The position numbers and the translations under genes were made by a program. A DNA stretch of 21,647 nucleotides from Maritimibacter sp. GTDB taxonomy: Bacteria; Pseudomonadota; Alphaproteobacteria; Rhodobacterales; Rhodobacteraceae. Under the pieces are notes generated by a model. It was not told the DNA's origin. It was given only the letters and a program-made list of their open reading frames with translations, and made no database searches. The stretch is from the NCBI GenBank assembly GCA_020441225.1, contig JAGRMP010000194.1, positions 23,008 to 44,654 on the forward strand, read 5' to 3'. This document shows positions 15,093-21,074 of this stretch, piece by piece. Position 1 is the first letter of the stretch, and every line of letters starts with the position of its first letter.

Positions 15093-16177
15093 GGATGGGT
15101 CTCGCTGATTGGGGGATCGCCGGCCCAGGCCCGCGCCAGCGTGGCGCGGACCGCTTCGGGGTCCAGCGGTCTCGGGTTGGGGTAGCGCGCCTGAAGCGCG
15201 AGGTCTGTTGCGCGTTCGATATCTTGCTCCGGCAGGCCCAGCTCGCGCAGGCCGGTCGGCGCGCCAAGGTCGCGGGCGAGCGTGTAGAGCCCCCCCGCCG
15301 GATCACCGCCCAGGATCGGGCCAAGCGCCGCGATCACATGGGGAACCGCGGGCGCGTTGTAGGCCAGCGCGTGCGGCAGAATGACGGTGTGGGTCTGCGC
15401 ATGCGGCAGGCCGAAGCTGCCGCCGAGCGTGTGGCAGAGCTTGTGGTGCAGCGCCATGCCGACCGCGCCGAGGCAGGTGCCGCACAGCCAGGCGCCGTAG
15501 AGTGCCGCCTCGCGCGCCGCTGTATCGGTCGGGTCCGCGGCGATGCCGGGCAGGGCGCCCACCAGCGCACGGATCCCCTCAAGCGCCAGCGCATCCATCA
15601 CCGGGTTGCCGTTCTGCGCATAGAGCGCTTCGACCCCATGGGCGATGGCATTGATCCCGGAAGTCACGCTGATCCCGATGGGCAGGGCCAGGGTGAGGGC
15701 GACGTCGTAGATCACCACCTCGGGCTGGATCTCCGGCCCCGACCGGGTGGTCTTGCGGCCGTTTTCGGTCTCGCCGAGGATCGGCGTCATCTCCGACCCG
15801 GCATAGGTGGTCGGCAGGACGATCTGTGTCACACCGGTCCGCGCCGCCAGCGCCTTGGCAAGCCCGATGGCGCTGCCGCCGCCCACCGCAACCACGCCAT
15901 CCGCACCCGCGGCGTCGAGCGCTGCCAGCGCGGTTTCGGTCACATCCGTCGGCGTGTGCATCGCCGCGCCGTTGAAGCTGCCCCCCGCCAGAGCGCCGAG
16001 CTCCCCGGCGACCGCATCGCCCAAGGCCGTTTGCCCCGGGGTCGTCAGCACCAGGGCGCGGCCGACCCCCGCCGCGCGCACCTCGTCCGCCAGCGCCGCC
16101 CGCGTGCCGGTGCCAAACAGCACCCGCGTCGGCAGCGGCCGGAACCGGAACGTATCGCGCGGCAGGGGTCCGATCAC
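15089..16177 (-). CDS. Maleylacetate reductase (iron-type alcohol dehydrogenase family)
   Basis: Reduces maleylacetate to 3-oxoadipate with NAD(P)H. The 362-residue product has the family landmarks VLFGTGT near 19-25, GGGSAIGLAKALA around 98-110, PTTYAGSEMTPILGETENGRKTT from about 121, and the metal-site region with HGVEALYA, MALHHKLCHTLGGSFGLPHAQTH. The start is GTG at 16177, one base after the aminotransferase stop, with a GGAG site upstream; the ATG at 16179 is out of frame and followed at once by a stop. It is translationally coupled to the intradiol dioxygenase. The reaction is well supported because this subfamily is distinct from other iron alcohol dehydrogenases. Confidence 0.92.
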   Translation of the reverse strand: MIGPLPRDTFRFRPLPTRVLFGTGTRAALADEVRAAGVGRALVLTTPGQTALGDAVAGELGALAGGSFNGAAMHTPTDVTETALAALDAAGADGVVAVGGGSAIGLAKALAARTGVTQIVLPTTYAGSEMTPILGETENGRKTTRSGPEIQPEVVIYDVALTLALPIGISVTSGINAIAHGVEALYAQNGNPVMDALALEGIRALVGALPGIAADPTDTAAREAALYGAWLCGTCLGAVGMALHHKLCHTLGGSFGLPHAQTHTVILPHALAYNAPAVPHVIAALGPILGGDPAGGLYTLARDLGAPTGLRELGLPEQDIERATDLALQARYPNPRPLDPEAVRATLARAWAGDPPISETHP

Positions 16178-16178
16178 A

Positions 16179-17546
16179 TCACTGCTCCGCGTCGTAGCGC
16201 GCGCAGGCGCGCGTCAGCGCGGTCACGATGATGTCGATCTCGGCCTCGCCGATCACCAGCGGCGGCGACAGGATGATGACCGAGCCCGCGGGCCGCACGA
16301 TCGCGCCCTCCTCGCGGGCATAGCCCGCGATCCGCTCGACGATCCCGTTGCCCGGGTCCATCGGCGCGCGGGTCTGCTTGTCGGAGACGAAATCGAGCCC
16401 GACCATCAACCCCTTGCCCCGCACCTCGCCGACGACAGAACAGCTCTCGGCCAGCGGCTTCAGCCCGTCGATGAGCCGCGCGCCCATCCGCGCGGCGTTG
16501 CCCGGCAGATCCTCGCGCTCGGCGATGTCGAGGCAGGCGAGCGCGGCGGCGCAACCGACCGGATGCCCGGTCGAGGTATAGCCGTGCATGATGATGCCCT
16601 GTTCGCTGAACCCCCTGTACCAGGCGTCGGCGACCCGCTTGTTCAGCGCCGTGGCCCCGAGCGGCACATAGCCCGACGAGATGCCCTTGGCGAAACACAT
16701 GATGTCGGGCTTCACACCCCAACCCCGCGCGCCGAACATCGCGCCCGAGCGCCCGAAACCGGTCACCACCTCGTCGGAGATCAGCAACACCTCGTATTTG
16801 TCGAGCACCGCGCGCAGCTTCGGCCAGAAGCTCGCCGGCGGCACGATCACGCCGCCCGCCCCCTGCACCGGCTCGGCGATGAAGGCGGCCACGGTCTGCG
16901 GCCCCTGCGCCTGGATGAGACGGTCGATCTGGGTGATGACGGCGTCGGCCAGTTCCTCGGGGTCCTCGGAATAGGGGTTGCGGTAGGTCCAGGGGCTGTC
17001 GACCTGGAAACAGCCGCCCAGGAGCGGCTCGTAGGCGTTGCGGTAATAGGGCGCGCCGTTCACCGACAGCCCGCCGAAATGCACCCCGTGATAGCCCTGC
17101 TTGAGCGAGAGAAACTTGGTCCGCGTCGGCTGCCCGACGAGCTGCCAGTACTGGCGCGACAATTTCAAAGCGGTCTCGACCGCGTCCGACCCGTTGGCCG
17201 AGAACATCACCTTGGTGATCTCTTCCTCGGCGGCCATTTCGCAGATCTTGGCCGAGAGCTCGATCGAGGGCGCCGTCGCGGTCCCGGCGAAGGAGGAGTA
17301 GTAGCTGATGCGGTCCATCTGGTCGACGATCGCCTGCTTCACCTCCGGCCGGTTGTGGCCGACATTGACGTTCCACAGCCCACCCAGCCCGTCGACCAGC
17401 CGGTTGCCGTCGATGTCCGTCACATAGCAGCCATCCGCGTCGGTGATGATCTGCGGCGGGTGTTCGGCGCTGATCATCGGGTGGATCATCGGGTGGAACT
17501 GGTGGCGCGTGTTCTCGGCGCGCAGGAAATTGTCGCGGTCCAACAA
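16179..17546 (-). CDS. Class III PLP-dependent aminotransferase (omega-transaminase type)
   Basis: Transfers an amino group from an amine or omega-amino acid to a keto acid such as pyruvate; 455 residues. The PLP lysine is Lys287 (CFAKGISSGYVPLGA), the Asp that holds the pyridine nitrogen is Asp258 (SDEV), and GSDAVETALKL (119-129) forms the phosphate-binding region. The pattern NVNVGHNRPEV, AEPVQGAGGVIVPP and TSTGHPVGCA resembles amine:pyruvate transaminases more than ornithine or GABA enzymes. The start appears to be TTG at 17546 (or the adjacent TTG at 17543) with AGGGAGA upstream; the first in-frame ATG is 19 codons later and would remove conserved residues. As first gene before maleylacetate reductase it may deaminate an arylethylamine such as tryptamine or serotonin; inferred only. 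Confidence 0.88.
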   Translation of the reverse strand: MLDRDNFLRAENTRHQFHPMIHPMISAEHPPQIITDADGCYVTDIDGNRLVDGLGGLWNVNVGHNRPEVKQAIVDQMDRISYYSSFAGTATAPSIELSAKICEMAAEEEITKVMFSANGSDAVETALKLSRQYWQLVGQPTRTKFLSLKQGYHGVHFGGLSVNGAPYYRNAYEPLLGGCFQVDSPWTYRNPYSEDPEELADAVITQIDRLIQAQGPQTVAAFIAEPVQGAGGVIVPPASFWPKLRAVLDKYEVLLISDEVVTGFGRSGAMFGARGWGVKPDIMCFAKGISSGYVPLGATALNKRVADAWYRGFSEQGIIMHGYTSTGHPVGCAAALACLDIAEREDLPGNAARMGARLIDGLKPLAESCSVVGEVRGKGLMVGLDFVSDKQTRAPMDPGNGIVERIAGYAREEGAIVRPAGSVIILSPPLVIGEAEIDIIVTALTRACARYDAEQ

Positions 17547-17642
17547 TCGGATCTCCCTGGTGTGGCGTGCGGGGTGTGGTCCCCTTTTCGTGCCTTTCGC
17601 TCAGGGTGCGACCGATTGACCCAGAGTGACCATTGCGTAATG

Positions 17643-17670
17643 CGTCATAGATCCGATAGATTACGTCATA
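17643..17670. promoter_or_regulatory. Direct repeats CGTCATA upstream of the AraC-type gene
   Basis: CGTCATA occurs at 17643-17649 and 17664-17670, 21 bases apart, i.e. two helical turns on the same face. This is the layout bound by AraC-family proteins. It lies in the 142-base gap (17547-17688) between the divergent aminotransferase and AraC-type genes, which holds no other gene. A TTGACC at 17616-17621 could be a -35 for the plus strand, with no convincing -10. Confidence 0.4.
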
Positions 17671-17671
17671 A

Positions 17672-17685
17672 TGGTAAAGTTACCG
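17672..17685. promoter_or_regulatory. 14-bp palindromic operator candidate (site 3)
   Basis: TGGTAA-AG-TTACCG matches site 1 (8716-8729) at 12 of 14 bases with the same 6-2-6 layout. It overlaps the region just before the preferred AraC-type start, and would fall within codons 1-5 if the ATG at 17671 were used. Confidence 0.55.
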
Positions 17686-17688
17686 GAA

Positions 17689-18726
17689 ATGTCAAAGAAC
17701 GACAGCGGGCGGCGGCGCACCGGCTTTTCCTCGGTCAGGGCGTCGTTCCTGACCGCGCTGGTCGACCGATTCGAAGCTCAGGGGCGCTCCGCGCAGCCGC
17801 TTCTCAACCGGGTCGGGATCAGTCTCGCCCAGCTCTCCGACCCCTACGGCGCCATTCCCCTGCCGCTCTTCGTCGCCTTTCTCGAAGCCGCGGCCGAGCT
17901 CGCGGACGACCCGTTCCTGGGCGCGCGGATCGGCGCCGGCCTGGCAGCCGCCGACATGGGGCCGGTGGGGATCATCCTGTCGCTGTCGGCGAGCGTGGAC
18001 CGGGGCATGGGCCGGATCGCGCGTTATGCCGACGCGCTGCAGCGCGGCACCCAGAGCCAGTGGGTCGAGGACAACGACCAGTTCGTCTTCGCCTACCGGA
18101 TCTCGGATCGCACCATCTGGCCCCGCCGCCAGGATGCCGAGTTCACGCTGGCGTCGGTGACCCAGGTGATCCGCGACAATTTCTCGCCGCGCTTCGCCCC
18201 GCTCGAGGTCCATCTCGAGCACCCCGCCCCGGCCGATCCGGCGCCGCTCGAACGGCTGTTTCGCGCCCCGGTCCACTACCTTCAGCCGATCAACCGGCTG
18301 ATCGTCGCCCAGGCCGACGCCACCCGGGTGATGCGCCAGGAGGACCAGGGGTTGCTCGCCACACTGGAACGTCACGTCCGCGACCTGATCGGCGAAGCGA
18401 CTCCTCTGGGAGACACAAGCTCCGCGGCCCGCGCCGTGATCGACGCCAATCTCGGTCTCTCCGCGATCACTCTCGACCGGGTGGCCGCCGCGCTGCACCT
18501 GGGGCCGCGCACCCTGCAGCGCCGGTTGGCGGCCGAGGACACCAGCCTGCGCCAGCTTCTCCACGACGTGCGCCACGACCGCGCCACCCGGCTCCTCGAC
18601 CAACCCGGCGCGCGGGTCGGCCAGGTGGCCCAGGCGCTTGGCTATACCGATCCGACTGCCTTCTGGCGCGCTTGGCGCGACTGGACCGGAGAGGCGCCGT
18701 CTGCGCGGCGCAGGACAGGCCCTTGA
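17689..18726 (+). CDS. AraC-family transcriptional regulator with Arabinose_bd-type N-terminal domain
   Basis: Likely activator of the divergent aminotransferase-maleylacetate reductase-dioxygenase operon. Counted from 17689, the 345-residue product has an N-terminal ligand domain of the OruR/Arabinose_bd type (SFLTALVDRFEAQGRSAQPLLNRVGI, then PLPLFVAFLEAAAELADDPFLGARIG) and a C-terminal double helix-turn-helix: LDRVAAALHLGPRTLQRRLAAEDTSLRQLLHDVRHDRATRLL, then VGQVAQALGYTDPTAFWRAWRDWTG. The start is uncertain. ATG at 17671 is also in frame, but neither has a good ribosome site, and the palindrome at 17672-17685 argues for the later start. The inducer may be a pathway amine or acid; not shown by sequence. 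Confidence 0.87.
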   Translation: MSKNDSGRRRTGFSSVRASFLTALVDRFEAQGRSAQPLLNRVGISLAQLSDPYGAIPLPLFVAFLEAAAELADDPFLGARIGAGLAAADMGPVGIILSLSASVDRGMGRIARYADALQRGTQSQWVEDNDQFVFAYRISDRTIWPRRQDAEFTLASVTQVIRDNFSPRFAPLEVHLEHPAPADPAPLERLFRAPVHYLQPINRLIVAQADATRVMRQEDQGLLATLERHVRDLIGEATPLGDTSSAARAVIDANLGLSAITLDRVAAALHLGPRTLQRRLAAEDTSLRQLLHDVRHDRATRLLDQPGARVGQVAQALGYTDPTAFWRAWRDWTGEAPSARRRTGP

Positions 18727-18745
18727 ACGCGACAAAAACATGCAA

Positions 18746-18799
18746 ATTCACGTTCCATTCGCCCGGTTATTCGCCTAATCCTGAATTCGTTCCAATTCG
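18746..18799 (+). promoter_or_regulatory. ATTCG/ATTCA repeats upstream of iacR
   Basis: ATTC(G/A) occurs five times on one strand, beginning at 18746, 18757, 18769, 18785 and 18795, in the 82-base gap before iacR. The first copy is within AAATTCACGT, shared exactly with the palindrome region 8751-8760. They may be half-sites for autoregulation by the MarR protein. Confidence 0.35.
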
Positions 18800-18808
18800 A
18801 CAGGTTCC

Positions 18809-19261
18809 ATGACACTGACAATCGACGACCCCAAGCACTTCAAGGCCGACTGGCCGTTCTACTGGATCAGCCAGCTCAACTCGGCCTACGGAGAGGCGCT
18901 GGAACGCCGTATTCGGCATATCGGGCTCGATATCCCGCGCTGGCGTGCCCTGATGAGCCTGTACGAAGATCGTTTTCTGTCGGTCTCCGAAATCGCCGCG
19001 TTTTCGGCGCAGAAACTCAACACCACGACCAAGGTCATCCAGCGGATGATCAAGGACGGTCTGGTCACCACCCGCGTCCGCCCCACCGACGGCCGCGTGA
19101 CCGAGGTCTGCCTCACCGACAAGGGCGACCAGCTGCGCAAACTGGCGCTGGTCGAGGCGCGCGCGATCTACGACCAGGCCTTCGCCGGGATCGACCCCGC
19201 CCGGGTGCAGGAGATGAACAAGCTCATGTCCGAAGTGCACGCGGCGATGAAAAAGCTCTGA
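18809..19261 (+). CDS. iacR: MarR-family transcriptional regulator, IacR-like
   Basis: Predicted repressor of the iac genes that is released by indoleacetate or a derivative. The 150-residue product is a compact winged-helix MarR protein: N-terminal dimer helix with FYWISQLNSAYGEALERRI, then GLDIPRWRALMSLYEDRFLSVSEIAAFSAQKLNTTTKVIQRMIKDGLVTTRVRPTDGRVTEVCLTDKG, in which the recognition helix and the wing with the invariant D-x-R are clear. The WISQ...LDIPRWR stretch resembles MarR regulators of auxin-degradation loci. It follows the AraC-type gene by 82 bases on the same strand. The MarR family is certain; the IacR name depends on gene context. Confidence 0.85.
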   Translation: MTLTIDDPKHFKADWPFYWISQLNSAYGEALERRIRHIGLDIPRWRALMSLYEDRFLSVSEIAAFSAQKLNTTTKVIQRMIKDGLVTTRVRPTDGRVTEVCLTDKGDQLRKLALVEARAIYDQAFAGIDPARVQEMNKLMSEVHAAMKKL

Positions 19262-19273
19262 CGGCGAACCGGT

Positions 19274-19306
19274 CGGTGCGGCCCCTGACGGGGCGCGTCG
19301 GCACCG
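19274..19306. other. Two-tier hairpin between convergent iacR and DUF2478 genes
   Basis: Outer arms CGGTGC (19274-19279) and GCACCG (19301-19306) enclose an inner stem GCCCC/GGGGC with a TGAC loop (19281-19294). It lies in the 68-base convergent gap and may end transcription from both sides, though there is no T-run on either strand. Confidence 0.4.
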
Positions 19307-19329
19307 GATTCGCGCGCGCCACTTCGGCC

Positions 19330-19824
19330 TCAGCCCATCACCCATTCCACCAGCCGGGGAAGCTCCGCCGGAAGCGCCTCGATCTCGCCGCCGGCGAAAT
19401 CCTGCAAGGCAGCGAGGTTGAGCTTGTTCGCACCGACCAATACGGGGATGTCCTGCGACAGCGCCGTGGCGATGGTCTCGCGAAATCCGCGTCCCTCCGC
19501 TTCGTGCTTGCCGAACTTGTTCAGGATCAACAGATCCGCCCCGGCGCCAAGCGCGCGCTCGGTCGCCGCCACGGCGCATTCCAGCGCGTCGGTATCGAGG
19601 CGGCAGGCGGTGGCGGCGGGACCGAGATCCTGGGAGATGCGCACGATGCGCCCCGCGGGGAGGATCTTCAGGTCCATGTCGCAACGGTGCTGCGTCTCGC
19701 GCTCGGTATCGATCTGCACGGTGCCGCACAGACGCAGCCCAAGCGCGCCGAGGCGTTCGGCGAGCGCGGCCAGCACGAGGTTGGTCTCACCCCGGCCCGG
19801 TGCCAGCGTGTAGGCGAATTTCAT
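19330..19824 (-). CDS. DUF2478 family protein
   Basis: A 164-residue cytoplasmic protein of the DUF2478 family, related to P-loop nucleotide-binding proteins but with an atypical N-terminal loop (MKFAYTLAPGRGETNLVLAALAERL in place of a standard GxxxxGKT). Other family landmarks are CDMDLKIL, DLLILNKFGKHEAEGRGFRETI and DIPVLVGAN. The ribosome site CGGAG is 8 bases upstream. It follows napC by 74 bases on the same strand. DUF2478 genes are often near molybdenum-enzyme or molybdate genes, so a role in supplying or handling molybdenum cofactor for the Nap enzyme is plausible; the function is unproven. Confidence 0.82.
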   Translation of the reverse strand: MKFAYTLAPGRGETNLVLAALAERLGALGLRLCGTVQIDTERETQHRCDMDLKILPAGRIVRISQDLGPAATACRLDTDALECAVAATERALGAGADLLILNKFGKHEAEGRGFRETIATALSQDIPVLVGANKLNLAALQDFAGGEIEALPAELPRLVEWVMG

Positions 19825-19855
19825 TCCGTGTCTCCGATGGTGTCCTACTGGCCGA

Positions 19856-19877
19856 CGCCGGGCACACATTCCCGGCG
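19856..19877 (-). other. Hairpin downstream of napC
   Basis: Inverted repeat CGCCGGG / CCCGGCG with an 8-base loop, 21 bases after the napC stop and before the DUF2478 start. It has no T-run, so it is more likely to affect mRNA stability or partial termination than to act as a full terminator. Confidence 0.4.
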
Positions 19878-19898
19878 CCGCACCTTGTCCCGCCCCCG

Positions 19899-20609
19899 TC
19901 AGTCGGCGCGGAGCCCATCCAGGTAGGCCTCGATCCCGGCGCCATGCGCGGCGGCAAACTCGGTACCGAGCGCGTCCGGCACCTCGCCCGCGGCCAGTTT
20001 CTCGACCACGGCCTCGTACCCTTCCTCCCAGCCATGCGGCAGGGTGTGGGCGATGCCCTGGTGGCAATCGATGCAGGTCTTGCCTTCGGCCTGCGCCTGC
20101 TCGTGCGACGCGGCCGCCCGGCTCTCCTGGAAGGTGAAATCCATGTAGTCGAACTTGTGGCAGTTGCGGCATTCGCGCGAGTCGGTGGACTTCATCGCCG
20201 TCCAGACCCGGGTTGCGAGCGCCAACCGGTGCTCCTGGAACTTCTCGGGCGTATCGACCACGCCGGAAATGAAATGCCCGTAGAGTTCTTTCGACGCCTG
20301 GATCTTGCGGACGATCTTGGGCGCCCAGTCCTTCGGCACATGGCAATCCGGGCAGGTCGCCCGCACGCCGGAAGCGTTGTACTGGTGCACGGTGCCCTGG
20401 TACTCGGCAAAGACGTTGTCGCGCATCTCGTGGCACGAGACGCAGAACTCCTCGGTGTTGGTCTCCTCGAGCGCCCAGTGGAACCCGCCCCAGAAGAGCA
20501 CGCCGGCGGCGAAACCGCCGATCAGGAGCACGCCGAGCGCGATCACCCCCGTGGGGGACCAGAACCAGCGCCAGACACGGCGGATGAAGCCGGGGTTGTC
20601 CTTCGACAT
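19899..20609 (-). CDS. napC: Membrane-anchored tetrahaem cytochrome c, NapC/NirT family
   Basis: Quinol dehydrogenase that passes electrons from the membrane quinol pool to the periplasmic NapAB nitrate reductase. The 236-residue product has one N-terminal anchor helix at about 19-42 and four haem sites: CVSCH (56-60), CPDCH (86-90), CRNCH (147-151) and CIDCH (179-183). The C-terminal GIAHTLPHGW is typical of NapC. It lies 24 bases after napB. NapC is clearly favoured over NrfH or CymA because of the napH-napB context and the length. Confidence 0.96.
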   Translation of the reverse strand: MSKDNPGFIRRVWRWFWSPTGVIALGVLLIGGFAAGVLFWGGFHWALEETNTEEFCVSCHEMRDNVFAEYQGTVHQYNASGVRATCPDCHVPKDWAPKIVRKIQASKELYGHFISGVVDTPEKFQEHRLALATRVWTAMKSTDSRECRNCHKFDYMDFTFQESRAAASHEQAQAEGKTCIDCHQGIAHTLPHGWEEGYEAVVEKLAAGEVPDALGTEFAAAHGAGIEAYLDGLRAD

Positions 20610-20633
20610 CTTGTATTCCTTCCGGTTGTGGCG

Positions 20634-21053
20634 TCAGTTCGAGGGCTCGAAGAGGTTCTCGACCAGCGCGGGCGCGTCGGCCTGCGGCACGTGACACTGC
20701 GAGCAGAACCAGCGTGTGCCGGCAACGGTGTCGAGCTGGGTCCCGTTGCGGTCGAGGTAATGGGTCATCGACAGCGTCGGCGCGCCGCGGTCGCCCGCCA
20801 CCGTCCAGTCGTGGCAGGACAGGCAACGGTTGGTGGCGAGATCGACCTGGTACTGGTCGATCGAGTGCGGGATCAGCGGCGGCTGCAGCCGGTAGTTGCG
20901 GGTGAACCGGTTCTCGTCCTGGCGGAACACGTCCTCCACCGCGACCGCGTCGGTCACGCCGGCACCGCGCAGGGTTTCGACCGTTTGCGAAAGCGCCGCA
21001 CCCGCAAGCATCGCCGAGGCCGCCAGGGCACTGAAAAGGAAAGTCTTGGTCAT
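20634..21053 (-). CDS. napB: Periplasmic nitrate reductase dihaem cytochrome c subunit NapB
   Basis: Small electron-transfer subunit that delivers electrons from NapC to the catalytic NapA. The 139-residue precursor has a signal peptide (MTKTFLFSALAASAMLAGAALSQ, cut near residue 20-23) and two haem sites, CLSCH (77-81) and CSQCH (117-121). The NapB signature PPLIPHSIDQYQVDLATNRCLSCHD is present, with His63 and His98 as likely distal haem ligands. A GGAG site precedes the start, 21 bases after napH. Confidence 0.96.
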   Translation of the reverse strand: MTKTFLFSALAASAMLAGAALSQTVETLRGAGVTDAVAVEDVFRQDENRFTRNYRLQPPLIPHSIDQYQVDLATNRCLSCHDWTVAGDRGAPTLSMTHYLDRNGTQLDTVAGTRWFCSQCHVPQADAPALVENLFEPSN

Positions 21054-21074
21054 GGGGCTTCTCCGTTCATGTGT

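Noticed and set aside
17616..17643. Sigma-70 promoter TTGACC/TAATGC for the AraC-type gene
   Set aside because: The -10 is poor and the spacing 16; not strong enough to annotate.
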